In this document: one piece after another, positions 24,981-33,636 of the stretch
Position numbering within the stretch: position 1 is the stretch's first letter
How the letters are laid out: each line of letters starts with the position of its first letter
Assembly (NCBI GenBank): GCA_943354165.1
Contig: CALRBH010000010.1
Coordinates: 1 to 34,057, forward strand
Direction: 5' to 3'
Length of the DNA: 34,057 nt
Source of the DNA: Candidatus Uhrbacteria bacterium RIFOXYB12_FULL_58_10
Lineage (GTDB): Bacteria; Patescibacteriota; Patescibacteriia; UBA9934; GWF2-40-263
Made by a program: the position numbers and the translations under genes
Notes under the pieces: model-generated
Database searches by the model: none
What the model was told of the DNA's origin: nothing
What the model saw: only the letters and a program-made list of their open reading frames with translations

Positions 24981-26291
24981 ATGTTCACCTGCTCCCGCTG
25001 CGATGCGCAGTACCCGAAGTGGTCGGGACGCTGCGTAGAGTGCGGGGCTTGGGGAACCGTTGGTTCGGAGGAATCCAACGGTTCAGCACCGAAACGTGCG
25101 TCCTCCGCCTCGCCCGCCAAAGCTACGACAAGCACCGCGTTGAAAGACGCCAAAGCCGCTGGCAACGTCACACGCATCCCCTCGGGCGATGCGGAAGTTG
25201 ATCGTGTCCTCGGAGGCGGATTCGTTCCTGGGTCAATCACGTTGCTCTCAGGCGAACCAGGGATCGGCAAATCGACTCTTGTGGCGGCAATAGCCGCCAA
25301 AATTGCGTCACAACCCCTTACTGCCCTTACAACCCTTACCGCCCCAACCGTCCTTTACGTATCTGGCGAAGAATCCGCAGCACAGCTTGCTGACCGATTC
25401 GAACGCCTTGGCGGGCTCAATGCGAAGGTTCGCTATCTTGAAGCGCATCCGATCGAAACGCTCGTTGCGACGATTGAAAAGGAAAAGCCGGCGATGGCAA
25501 TTATCGATTCCGTTCAAACGCTTTCCTCGTCCGAACTCGAAGGAACTCCTGGCTCCCCCACTCTCGTCCGTTACGTGACTTCGCTCCTGCTCGAACTTTC
25601 GAAGCGATCAGGTGTGGCGATTCTGCTTATCGGCCAAGTGACCAAGGATGGCGGGATTGCGGGGCCGAAGATGCTCGAACATCTCGTCGATGCCGTTCTG
25701 ACGCTCGAAGGCGATCCGCAGCATTCGTACAGGCTTCTACGCTCCTCTAAGAACCGGTTTGGAGCCACGCATGAGGTTGGTGTGTTCGAAATGACTGGCA
25801 CCGGGCTTACGGCAGTTGAAAACCCTTCGGCGCGGTTTCTCGCTGAGCGTGTAAACGTGGCCGGATCGGTTATTGCGGCGTCGATGGAGGGCTCGCGTGT
25901 CTTCCTCGTCGAAGTGCAGGCCCTCGTCGACAAGATGGCGTTTAGTACGCCCGTTCGACGTGCGTCTGGATTCGATGGGAATCGGTTGCAGATGTTGTGC
26001 GCGATTCTTTCGCGACGAACGAAAGCGAACCTTTCTGAAAAGGATGTGTACGTAAACGTCGTCGGTGGAATGGAGCTTCACGAACCCGCCGCCGATCTTG
26101 CCGTGTGCGCCGCGATCATGGGCGCATTGAAAAACGAAGCGGCGGGGCCAGTTCTCGCGATCGGCGAAGTTGGGCTGGGTGGCGAAGTTCGCTCCGTCCC
26201 ACAGCTCGATCGACGTTTAGCGGAAGCTAAACGGATGGGAATCACCAATGTGATCACGCCGAAGATGATTAAGCTCGTGAGCGAGCTCTAA
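24981..26291 (+). CDS. radA: DNA repair protein RadA
   Basis: FTCSRCDAQYPKWSGRCVECGAWGT zinc finger, LLSGEPGIGKSTLVAAIA, VLYVSGEESAAQ, KNRFGATHEVGVFEM, Lon-like C-terminal domain. Confidence 0.97.
   Translation: MFTCSRCDAQYPKWSGRCVECGAWGTVGSEESNGSAPKRASSASPAKATTSTALKDAKAAGNVTRIPSGDAEVDRVLGGGFVPGSITLLSGEPGIGKSTLVAAIAAKIASQPLTALTTLTAPTVLYVSGEESAAQLADRFERLGGLNAKVRYLEAHPIETLVATIEKEKPAMAIIDSVQTLSSSELEGTPGSPTLVRYVTSLLLELSKRSGVAILLIGQVTKDGGIAGPKMLEHLVDAVLTLEGDPQHSYRLLRSSKNRFGATHEVGVFEMTGTGLTAVENPSARFLAERVNVAGSVIAASMEGSRVFLVEVQALVDKMAFSTPVRRASGFDGNRLQMLCAILSRRTKANLSEKDVYVNVVGGMELHEPAADLAVCAAIMGALKNEAAGPVLAIGEVGLGGEVRSVPQLDRRLAEAKRMGITNVITPKMIKLVSEL
25311..25350. repeat. CCCTTACAACCC-word repeat inside radA
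   Basis: caaccccttactgcccttacaacccttaccgccccaaccg encoding SQPLTALTTLTAPT. Confidence 0.7.
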
Positions 26292-26352
26292 GGGGCTGGA
26301 CAAGCACCATTTTCTGTGCTATTATTTGCCTTGCACAATAATGGAGGTGCAC

Positions 26353-26529
26353 GTGAATAAAGAGACGTTTTCCATCCTTTCCGTTCTTTTCATCTTGTCG
26401 CTGATCTATCACTTCGATAGGGACGACGACATCCAAGACCCATTCGCGTACTGCGAACGGGAAAACATCGACATGACGCCCGCAAGTTGTCGCGCCCACA
26501 TCGCATTCGCGATGAGTGCCGGCATGTAG
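26353..26529 (+). CDS. Small single-TM hypothetical protein
   Basis: ggaggt 4 nt upstream of GTG 26353 (in-frame ATG 26341 also possible); VNKETFSILSVLFILSLIYHFDRDDDIQDPFAYCERENIDMTPASCRAHIAFAMSAGM; followed by terminator. Confidence 0.55.
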   Translation: MNKETFSILSVLFILSLIYHFDRDDDIQDPFAYCERENIDMTPASCRAHIAFAMSAGM

Positions 26530-26543
26530 TCAGTACTGTCCGT

Positions 26544-26567
26544 GGCCCACAGGGGCCCTTTTTTAAT
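26544..26567 (+). terminator. Rho-independent terminator
   Basis: GGCCC-ACAG-GGGCC then CTTTTTTAATT. Confidence 0.7.
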
Positions 26568-26570
26568 TCC

Positions 26571-28628
26571 CTATTCCAGATGTACGCGGTCAAACGAAAG
26601 TTTTACCGCTTCCTTCACGACCGGATGATTTTCGAGGAGTGGATCGCCCGCCAGCAGCTTCTTGGCTGCATCGCGGGCGATTTTCATTATGTCGACGTCG
26701 GCAAGCGTGGCGAGCTTGAAGTCCGGGAAGCCGGACTGGGCGTTGCCGAACAGGTTCCCTGCACCGCGCAGCTGGAGGTCGATTTCTGCGAGAGCGAAAC
26801 CGTCGTCGCTTTCAACGAGTGATTGTAGTCGTTTCTTTCCAGGAGGAGTGAGTGCGTCGGGAAGCAGGAAACAGTATGAGGCGTCTTTGCCACGACCGAC
26901 GCGGCCGCGGAGCTGGTGAAGCTGCGCGAGACCAAAGCGTTCGGCACCCATAATGGCGATGACCGTCGCTTCCGGCACATCGACGCCGACTTCAACGACA
27001 GTCGTCGAGACAAGTACGTCGAGTTTCCCCGAACGGAATGCATCGAGCGCTTCCGTCTTGTCAGACGGTTTCATTTTGCCATGCAGAAGTCCGACCTTGA
27101 GCCCCTTAAGCGCGCCTTTCGAAAGTTCCTTCGACGTTTCTACCGCCGACTTCCCTCCTACTGTTTCTGACTCCTCAATGAGCGGGCAAACGACGTACGT
27201 TCGACGCCCTGCGGCCGCTTCCTCGCGAACTTTTTCCCAGACCTTGTCGCGATCAGTTGCGTCGACGAGGTAGGTCGCGATCGGTAATCGTCCTTTCGGT
27301 CGCTCCGAAATAATCGAAACGTCGAGGTCGCCGTAAAGCGTGAGGGAGAGCGATCGTGGAATCGGCGTCGCGGTCATCGAGAGGAGATGCGGAGCGGGAA
27401 TGTCGCCGGTTTCGAGAAGTGCGTGGCGCTGTTCTACGCCGAAGCGGTGCTGTTCGTCGACGATCACGAGCGCGAGATCGGGCACGGTTTGAGCACTTGA
27501 TTGGAACAGCGCGTGCGTGCCGACGATGCATCGAACGTCACCGTACTTGATCGCGCGACTTAGCTCTTCCCTATCCACAGACTTATCCCCAACCATGGCG
27601 ATAGAACCTGTAAGAAGTCCTACTGGCCTTCCTGGGAGGAACTTCGATAGAGCGGCGTGCTGTTGGGCCGCGAGTAATTCGGTCGGAGCCAGATACGCCG
27701 CGGCTTTCCCCGCATTCAGAACTTCGGCGATTGCGATAACTGAAACGACGGTTTTGCCGGATCCAACGTCTCCTTGGAGCAAGCGATTCATTGGCTCCCC
27801 TTTTGCACAGTCTTGAACGATCTCCCAGGCGGATGAACGCTGGCTCTTGGTAAGCGGAAATGGCAAACTCGCGACGAACGTTTTGAGAAACGTCTCATCG
27901 ACGGGAACCGCGTGAGCTTTCTTCACCGCACGTTCACGACGCACTTCGGCGAACTGGAGCTGGTGCAAAAAGAGCTCATCGAATTTCAAACGATTGATCG
28001 ACGCGTCGAGTTCGACACGCGTATCTGGAAAATGAATCGCGCTGATCGCATCGGCTAATCGAGGAAGCGACGCGTCGGTCATCACCTCATCCGGAAGCCA
28101 CTCGGTGAATTCGACGGCAGCTGGAAGTGCGGCTTTCATTGCCGTGCGTAATCGACGTGCGGTCAGTGAGGCGGTCAGTGAATAGATCGGGACAAGGCGG
28201 CCGGTGTGTACGCGAACGTCCGCCGGTTCCTGCACCGGGTTCACAAACGTGCGACCGAACTTCACATCGAGTCGGCCCGCGAGTGACACGCGTGCGCCAG
28301 GACGCAGAGTTTTTTCGAGGTACGGTTGGTTGAACCACATTACTTTCAGAACGCCCGATTCATCTTCGAGTTTGGCTTCCGTAATAGTGAGGTGTCGATT
28401 CTTCTTCGATGGCCGGCTATTGATCTCCGTAATGGTTCCGATCACCGTCGCCGGTTCATCATGCCGAAGCTTGTTGATGGGCAGGATGCGCGAAAAGTCG
28501 TCGTAGCGGAATGGGAAATATAACAAAAGGTCGCGCAGGGACAAGATGCCGAGGGATCGGAGGTCTTTGGCGGTTTCCTCCCCTACCCCTGGGAGGATGC
28601 GCACGGATGTGGATAAGTGCAGGGCCAT
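26571..28628 (-). CDS. recG: ATP-dependent DNA helicase RecG
   Basis: VRILPGVGEETAKDLRSLGI, LLQGDVGSGKTVVSVIAIAEVL, VDEQHRFGVEQR, TATPIPRSLSLTLYGDLD, LHQLRGRVGRGKDASYCFL. ATG 28628 chosen; upstream MSFSIFLCRLSFFVYRF is repeat-derived. Confidence 0.96.
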   Translation of the reverse strand: MALHLSTSVRILPGVGEETAKDLRSLGILSLRDLLLYFPFRYDDFSRILPINKLRHDEPATVIGTITEINSRPSKKNRHLTITEAKLEDESGVLKVMWFNQPYLEKTLRPGARVSLAGRLDVKFGRTFVNPVQEPADVRVHTGRLVPIYSLTASLTARRLRTAMKAALPAAVEFTEWLPDEVMTDASLPRLADAISAIHFPDTRVELDASINRLKFDELFLHQLQFAEVRRERAVKKAHAVPVDETFLKTFVASLPFPLTKSQRSSAWEIVQDCAKGEPMNRLLQGDVGSGKTVVSVIAIAEVLNAGKAAAYLAPTELLAAQQHAALSKFLPGRPVGLLTGSIAMVGDKSVDREELSRAIKYGDVRCIVGTHALFQSSAQTVPDLALVIVDEQHRFGVEQRHALLETGDIPAPHLLSMTATPIPRSLSLTLYGDLDVSIISERPKGRLPIATYLVDATDRDKVWEKVREEAAAGRRTYVVCPLIEESETVGGKSAVETSKELSKGALKGLKVGLLHGKMKPSDKTEALDAFRSGKLDVLVSTTVVEVGVDVPEATVIAIMGAERFGLAQLHQLRGRVGRGKDASYCFLLPDALTPPGKKRLQSLVESDDGFALAEIDLQLRGAGNLFGNAQSGFPDFKLATLADVDIMKIARDAAKKLLAGDPLLENHPVVKEAVKLSFDRVHLE

Positions 28629-28647
28629 TGGGGCAGGATAGCTTAAG

Positions 28648-28709
28648 AAACGATAAACAAAAAACGACAAACGACAAAGAAAGATGGAAAACGACAAAGG
28701 AGGGAAAAG
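28648..28709. repeat. AAACGACAAA-word repeat, single-arm copy
   Basis: aaacgataaacaaaaaacgacaaacgacaaagaaagatggaaaacgacaaagg. Confidence 0.82.
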
Positions 28710-28820
28710 TATATTGATATTTCCCCATGAATACAGTATGGTTTCGGCGGTAGTTCATTGAAATGACCTCTCACCAAGGTCCATGTATCCCAGCAAAATA
28801 CATGTACAGATCGAGTTTAC

Positions 28821-28914
28821 GGAGAGGTACCCAAGAGGTTGAAGGGGCGGGATTGCTAATCCTGTAGGCGGGGTTTTGCCCCGCGCGAGGGTTCGAATCC
28901 CTCCCTCTCCGCCA
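28821..28914 (+). tRNA. tRNA-Ser(GCT)
   Basis: Acceptor GGAGAGG/CCTCTCC, anticodon loop ttGCTaa, long variable arm, gggTTCGAATccc T arm, encoded CCA. Confidence 0.95.
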
Positions 28915-28976
28915 GTCATTACATTGATATTGTAGACACGCTGCCGGTTGCCCCTACCGTGATAGAATATCTCGGT

Positions 28977-29360
28977 ATGAGACTTACACAAAGAAAAGGT
29001 GATACGGCAGTTGCTCAGGCGATCGCTTCGTTTACTAAGGCTGGTCTTGATGTGTTGATTCCGCTGACGGAGTCGGCTGCCTATGATTTGGCTGTGGATG
29101 AGAATGGCACGTTAAAGCGTGTTCAGGTGCGATATGCGAGCAATGGGGAGGTTGATTTGAGAAGAGTGCATTCAAATTCAAAAGGTTACGTTGTAAAAAA
29201 GACCCTGACCTGTGTATACGATTGGTTGTATATCCTGACCAGCGACGGAAAAGAATATTTGATAAAACAGTGTTATATTGGGCGTAGGTCAATCAAACCT
29301 ACCTCAGACGATCTATTTTCAAAGGTTGTTGGCAATATGGAGAGATGGCCGAGTGGTTGA
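28977..29360 (+). CDS. PD-(D/E)XK (PDDEXK_5 / I-Ssp6803I-like) endonuclease-like protein
   Basis: MRLTQRKGDTAVAQAIASFTKAGLDVLIPLTESAAYDLAVDENGTLKRVQVRYAS...; stop codon lies inside the downstream tRNA-Ser gene. Confidence 0.7.
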   Translation: MRLTQRKGDTAVAQAIASFTKAGLDVLIPLTESAAYDLAVDENGTLKRVQVRYASNGEVDLRRVHSNSKGYVVKKTLTCVYDWLYILTSDGKEYLIKQCYIGRRSIKPTSDDLFSKVVGNMERWPSG

Positions 29361-29426
29361 AGGCTCCAGTCTTGAAAACTGGCAGACCGAAAGGTCTCGT
29401 GAGTTCGAATCTCACTCTCTCCGCCA
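29339..29426 (+). tRNA. tRNA-Ser(TGA)
   Basis: Acceptor GGAGAGA/TCTCTCC, anticodon stem ccagt/actgg with loop ctTGAaa, long variable arm, encoded CCA. Confidence 0.95.
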
Positions 29427-29456
29427 GTCTGCATAGATGTGGTATATTTGTGGGGT

Positions 29457-29972
29457 ATGGAGGACACCCAAGACATGGAAATTCCTGAAGGAATGAAGCA
29501 CGCTGGGCGTGAGCTTATGGCGTGGGAAGTTGATGAATACCCTCGCGCGATTCGCTCGGGCCGGTGGTATGCCATCGCCGCGGTGGTTGGCGCCGGGCTC
29601 ATCATCTATTCCGTCGTGACGCAGAATTTCCTGTTCGCGGTGATCGTCCTCATGTTGGGCGTGATCACGCTCGTCTCTACGTTCCGGGAACCCAATCGGA
29701 TTGAGGTCATCATCACCACCGCAGGAATCGTGATCGGCGAAGCCTTTTACGACTACCGTTCCGTGAACGATTTTTCCATCGCTTACAATCCGCCTAAGGT
29801 AAAACAGCTGTACTTCTCGTTCCGGTCCGTCATTCAGCCGTTACTGTCCATCCCGCTGGAAAATGTAGACCCAAATGAGGTGCGGAGCTACCTGATTGAA
29901 TACTGCCGCGAAAACCTCGAACGGACCGAGGAAACCTTGACGGACACCCTCCGCCGCGTGTATAAGGTCTAG
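29457..29972 (+). CDS. Conserved hypothetical membrane protein with two TM segments
   Basis: MEDTQDMEIPEGMKHAGRELMAWEVDEYPRAIRSGRWYAIAAVVGAGLIIYSVVTQNFLFAVIVLMLGVITLVSTFREPNRIEVIITTAGIVIG... Confidence 0.8.
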   Translation: MEDTQDMEIPEGMKHAGRELMAWEVDEYPRAIRSGRWYAIAAVVGAGLIIYSVVTQNFLFAVIVLMLGVITLVSTFREPNRIEVIITTAGIVIGEAFYDYRSVNDFSIAYNPPKVKQLYFSFRSVIQPLLSIPLENVDPNEVRSYLIEYCRENLERTEETLTDTLRRVYKV

Positions 29973-29989
29973 GCTTTTTAAGGGAATAC

Positions 29990-30053
29990 GCGCTCGTAGC
30001 TCAGCCCCGGCGCGCCTTGATAGGCGGTCGGGGGTCCGACCCTCTCAAGGCGT
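29990..30053 (+). other. tRNA-like fragment duplicating the first 15 nt of the adjacent tRNA-Arg
   Basis: gcgctcgtagctcag identical to 30077-30091, followed by nested hairpin CGCCTTGA...GGTCGG-GGGT-CCGACC...TCAAGGCG. Confidence 0.5.
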
Positions 30054-30076
30054 CGGACTTGGATAGTAGACATTTT

Positions 30077-30153
30077 GCGCTCGTAGCTCAGTTGGATAGA
30101 GCATCAGCTTGCGGAGCTGAGGGTCGCACGTTCGAGTCGTGCCGAGCGCACCA
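30077..30153 (+). tRNA. tRNA-Arg(GCG)
   Basis: gcgctcg...cgagcgc acceptor, anticodon stem tcagc/gctga with loop ttGCGga, encoded CCA. Confidence 0.9.
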
Positions 30154-30185
30154 CAAAACACCCAGTCGAAAGACAGGGTGTTTTG
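30154..30185 (+). terminator. Terminator-like hairpin between tRNA-Arg and convergent comF
   Basis: CAAAACACCC-N12-GGGTGTTTTG. Confidence 0.65.
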
Positions 30186-30887
30186 CTATCCGCGCGCCAG
30201 CGTCAATCCCCAAACCTCCTTGGCGCCAGCCTCTTTTAACGCCTTTGCCGCCGCGTCCATCGTTCCCCCGCTGGTGAACACGTCATCCACAAGCAGGACA
30301 CGTTCAGGAGACGTGCCACGGCCCACAAACACTCCTGCCATGTCGTCCTTTCCCCGCTCCCCTGCGTGGGTCTTAGCCCGTGGAGGCGTATGGACGACGC
30401 GTTCGACGAATGGTTCGCAACGGATGTTCAAGACACTTCCGACGGCACGGGCGAGCAATTCCGCTTGATCAAACCCTCGGCCCCGCTTTCGAGAGGCATG
30501 TAAGGGGACCCAGGTTACGGCTTGATAGTGATAGGGGCGCAATCGTTCAGCAAACAGGCACAGATGTGTTTTCAGCAATCCAAACGCCTGGCGGTCGCCC
30601 GTAAACTTCCAAGCCCCGATGAGACGTCGAAGAACAGGATCGGCATACGAATCCATACTGGCGAGTCCAGCCAAACCCCATGTACCTACGCAGGCCGTGC
30701 AGATCTTTCCTGCCTTATCTAGTTCGCAGCCTGGACATCCGTTTGGCGGCGCGGTCACTGTCCAATTCTCCCAACACGACTCACAGATGAGCGCTCCTTC
30801 CTTCCTGCACCGAACACAAAGCCGCGGACACAAGCAATCCAATGTCACGGCCCTACTTACTTCCAGGATGCGTCGGAGACCAACCAT
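30186..30887 (-). CDS. ComF family protein / amidophosphoribosyltransferase-like
   Basis: CPRLCVRCRKEGALICESCWENW zinc-ribbon; RVLLVDDVFTSGGTMDAAAKALKEAGA PRPP-binding loop. Confidence 0.93.
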   Translation of the reverse strand: MVGLRRILEVSRAVTLDCLCPRLCVRCRKEGALICESCWENWTVTAPPNGCPGCELDKAGKICTACVGTWGLAGLASMDSYADPVLRRLIGAWKFTGDRQAFGLLKTHLCLFAERLRPYHYQAVTWVPLHASRKRGRGFDQAELLARAVGSVLNIRCEPFVERVVHTPPRAKTHAGERGKDDMAGVFVGRGTSPERVLLVDDVFTSGGTMDAAAKALKEAGAKEVWGLTLARG

Positions 30888-31417
30888 GTATCACCCTGCT
30901 TTTCAAGAGAAATATCGATGTCCTGATAGCGCACCACGATGTTCTGCGGAGCATCCTTCGCTTCCGTGCGCTGCGTGGAAAGCGTGAAGTCCGCAGTACC
31001 AGCGACATCGTCCATGTCATTCACCTTCACAGAAACAAGGCGCGTGGTGACCGAATAGAACCCGACTGGAGTGGGAGCCGAGGCAATATAAGCCTCGAGT
31101 TCGGCACGATAGGACGCGGTTGTGAGCGGGAGAACGTCGCGGATATTTCCAAAGTTCGCTTCGTTTGAAAAGCTGCCATAACGCTCCGTGAAAATCTTTG
31201 CCACTGTTTGGGCATTCGAGGTCGTCACCCGTTCCGCCTCAAGCTCCGGCGAGGAAATTGGAACCACGGCCGTCGGAGTCAATTGCTGCCCCGGCACGAT
31301 GGTCGGGATGGGTTGCTCCACGATTTCTTGGTCTCGGCGCAGGAAAAAGAGGATCAGAAGCAGGATGGCGATGAGCACGCCAGCCACGACCGTGATGCGT
31401 TTGGTGCGAGAGGTCAT
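30857..31417 (-). CDS. Membrane-anchored hypothetical protein
   Basis: MTSRTKRITVVAGVLIAILLLILFFLRRDQEIVEQPIP TM anchor then extracytoplasmic domain; 31-nt overlap with comF ORF start. Confidence 0.75.
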   Translation of the reverse strand: MTSRTKRITVVAGVLIAILLLILFFLRRDQEIVEQPIPTIVPGQQLTPTAVVPISSPELEAERVTTSNAQTVAKIFTERYGSFSNEANFGNIRDVLPLTTASYRAELEAYIASAPTPVGFYSVTTRLVSVKVNDMDDVAGTADFTLSTQRTEAKDAPQNIVVRYQDIDISLEKQGDTWLVSDASWK

Positions 31418-31420
31418 ACG

Positions 31421-33526
31421 TTATGAAGCGAGCGTTTGCTTAATCCGTTCCGCCTCCGCCTTGCCGGCATCTTCCCCTCCAAGAAGGGCGGCGGCGGCAT
31501 CAGCCTGAGCCTTTTCGTTTTCAAGTTCAGCCACAGCTTCTTCCGCCTCCTTATCGATATCCATAACGTCCGGGGCCGCCTCTGCCGCTGGAGCCGCGGC
31601 GGCAGGTGCCTTCTGATCCGGGCGCGCGCCCTGCTTCGCCTCAAATTCCTTGCGGCGCTTTTCCTGCTCGAGGAGCTGGGCCGGGTTGGTGGTGACGATC
31701 TGGTCTTCGCTGTAAGACGCAACCACCTTGATGGCGGCATGCTTCTGACCTGCAAAGAAAATCCCTTCCCCGACGCCGGACTCGAGCAACAGGAACTTTT
31801 CCCCGTCCGTGAGGTTGAAAGTCTTCTGCACCAAATCGACGGCCGCCGGCGACTGCTTCATGAGCAGCTGCGTGGCGGAGTTGTTCACGATGGCCTGGCC
31901 GTACGGCGAGCGCAAAAAGTCGTTCACATCCTGCGTGATGGTGGTCACCCCGAGGAAGTACTTGCGGCAGCGCTTCACGAGCGCGAAAACGAACTTCGCG
32001 GAGTCCTCGTACTGCATGAGCCACCAGGCTTCGTCGATGACGAGCACGCGCTTCTTGCGTTCCGAGCGCACCACGTTCCAGATGTAGTTCACGATGGTGT
32101 AGATGGCGACCGGACGCAACTCATCTTCAAGATCGCGCACGGAGAACGTGACGAGCTGGTTGGTCATCTCCACGGTGGTCGGCGAGTTGAGAAGTCCGGC
32201 GAACGTGCCTTCCGTATATTTCTTGAGGCGCGCCACGAGCTCGGCGGATCCGTCGAACCCCTCGAGCACGTCCTGGAAATCCGTCATGGTCGGCGGCTCG
32301 ATCACGGCCAGGTCCGGCGTATCGGCGGTAATGTCTTTCTTCGCGTACGTTTCGATAAGGGCGCGGTCGAGCAAGGAATCCTCTGCTGGAGTAAATCCAA
32401 TCTTCCCCGCTTCGCCCGTGGGGGTTCCAATCATGATGCGCAGGAGGCCCTTGATGGTGATGACCGCGGAACGGATCACGTCTTCCACCTTGGTCCCTTC
32501 TCCGACCGCACGAGGCAAATCGAACGGATTCACCTTCGCCTGGGAGGCGAGGGAGACGTTGATGTAGGTGCCGCCTACCGCGTCCGATAGGTGCTTGTAT
32601 TCCATTTCCGGATCGATGACGATCACATCCGTTCCCATCATGAGCGAGCGCAAAATCTCCAGCTTCACGGCGTACGACTTCCCGGCACCGGAGGTCGCAA
32701 ACACCACGCCATTCGCGTTCTGCAAACTGAAGCGGTCGAACAGGATGAGCGAATTGTTGTGGCGGTTGATGCCGTAAAGAATGCCGTTGTCGGAAGTGAG
32801 GTCCGATGAAATGAACGGGAAGCTCGCCGCGATGGGCGAGGTGTTCATGTTGTAGGTGATCATCAGCTCATCGTTCCCGAGCGGGAGCGTGGAGTTGAAC
32901 CCCTGCTCCGTCTGATAGTAGCCGGCCTTGGAGTAGATGAGTTTGCTGCCGAACATCGCTTCCACCTCCTGTGTGCGGCGGTCCAGCTGTTCCTTATCTT
33001 TGTCGTAGAGCGTGACGTAAAACGCGAACTGGAAGAAGTGCTCAATACCCTGGGTCAATGCATCGCGGAGCGCCTCGATGTCGCGCAAGGCGGTTTCGCG
33101 CAGCGGATCGCGCGGCGCGCCCTTCTCCGCATCGCCAACGATGCCCGCCTCAAGCACACCCACCTTCTTCTGCAGCTGCTTCAGAATAATGTTAGCCTTG
33201 ATGGGATAGAAGAACATGCCGATGTCCACCATCTTGTTCAGGTTGATGAACGGCGCGCTCCAGCCCAAACCTATGTGGCGCGGATACGTAATGACAAACA
33301 ACGTGCGCACGTACAGGCCGGAGAGAATGAGAAAGTTCGGGTTCACCTCGAACGATGCTGGGCTGATGAGGTCCTTAATGGTGACGGTTCCCTTGCGATA
33401 CACCCGTTCCTCCTCGAGAACAATGCGCTCGGTGGCAGCCTTAAGCTCCGCCTCCTTTGGAGGTTTGATGGCCTCCGGCGGCGGAGGCGGCAGGCGCTTG
33501 CCGAGTTGTCCCATCTCAATGGCCAT
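31421..33526 (-). CDS. virB4: VirB4-like type IV secretion ATPase
   Basis: GVVFATSGAGKSYAVKLEILRSLMMGTDVIVIDPEMEYKHL; KRVLVIDEAWWLMQYEDSAKFVFALVKRCRKYFLGVTTITQDVNDFL. Confidence 0.9.
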   Translation of the reverse strand: MAIEMGQLGKRLPPPPPEAIKPPKEAELKAATERIVLEEERVYRKGTVTIKDLISPASFEVNPNFLILSGLYVRTLFVITYPRHIGLGWSAPFINLNKMVDIGMFFYPIKANIILKQLQKKVGVLEAGIVGDAEKGAPRDPLRETALRDIEALRDALTQGIEHFFQFAFYVTLYDKDKEQLDRRTQEVEAMFGSKLIYSKAGYYQTEQGFNSTLPLGNDELMITYNMNTSPIAASFPFISSDLTSDNGILYGINRHNNSLILFDRFSLQNANGVVFATSGAGKSYAVKLEILRSLMMGTDVIVIDPEMEYKHLSDAVGGTYINVSLASQAKVNPFDLPRAVGEGTKVEDVIRSAVITIKGLLRIMIGTPTGEAGKIGFTPAEDSLLDRALIETYAKKDITADTPDLAVIEPPTMTDFQDVLEGFDGSAELVARLKKYTEGTFAGLLNSPTTVEMTNQLVTFSVRDLEDELRPVAIYTIVNYIWNVVRSERKKRVLVIDEAWWLMQYEDSAKFVFALVKRCRKYFLGVTTITQDVNDFLRSPYGQAIVNNSATQLLMKQSPAAVDLVQKTFNLTDGEKFLLLESGVGEGIFFAGQKHAAIKVVASYSEDQIVTTNPAQLLEQEKRRKEFEAKQGARPDQKAPAAAAPAAEAAPDVMDIDKEAEEAVAELENEKAQADAAAALLGGEDAGKAEAERIKQTLAS

Positions 33527-33535
33527 ATTGGGCTA

Positions 33536-33620
33536 AACGACAAACGATAAACTCCAAACGACAAACGTAGGAACTTTTTCCCTTTTGTCGTTTTCCCTTT
33601 TCTTTGTCGTTTGTCGTTTT
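33536..33620. repeat. AAACGACAAA-word palindromic element between virB4 and the upstream gene
   Basis: aaacgacaaacgataaactccaaacgacaaacg...cccttttgtcgttttcccttttctttgtcgtttgtcgtttt. Confidence 0.85.
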
Positions 33621-33636
33621 ATTTGGCATTTCATAT

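Noticed and set aside
28755-28991. Minus-strand ORF MCKSHTEIFYHGRGNRQRVYNINVMTGGEGGIRTLARGKTPPTGLAIPPLQPLGYLS...
   Set aside because: Antisense translation of tRNA-Ser(GCT); a familiar spurious peptide type.
29273-29605. Minus-strand ORF containing GGESEIRTHETFRSASFQDWSLQPLGHLS
   Set aside because: Antisense of tRNA-Ser(TGA) plus the adjacent gene; spurious.
30017-30277. ORF with VAQLDRASACGAEGRTFESCRAHHKTP
   Set aside because: Direct translation of tRNA-Arg; well-known false ORF type.
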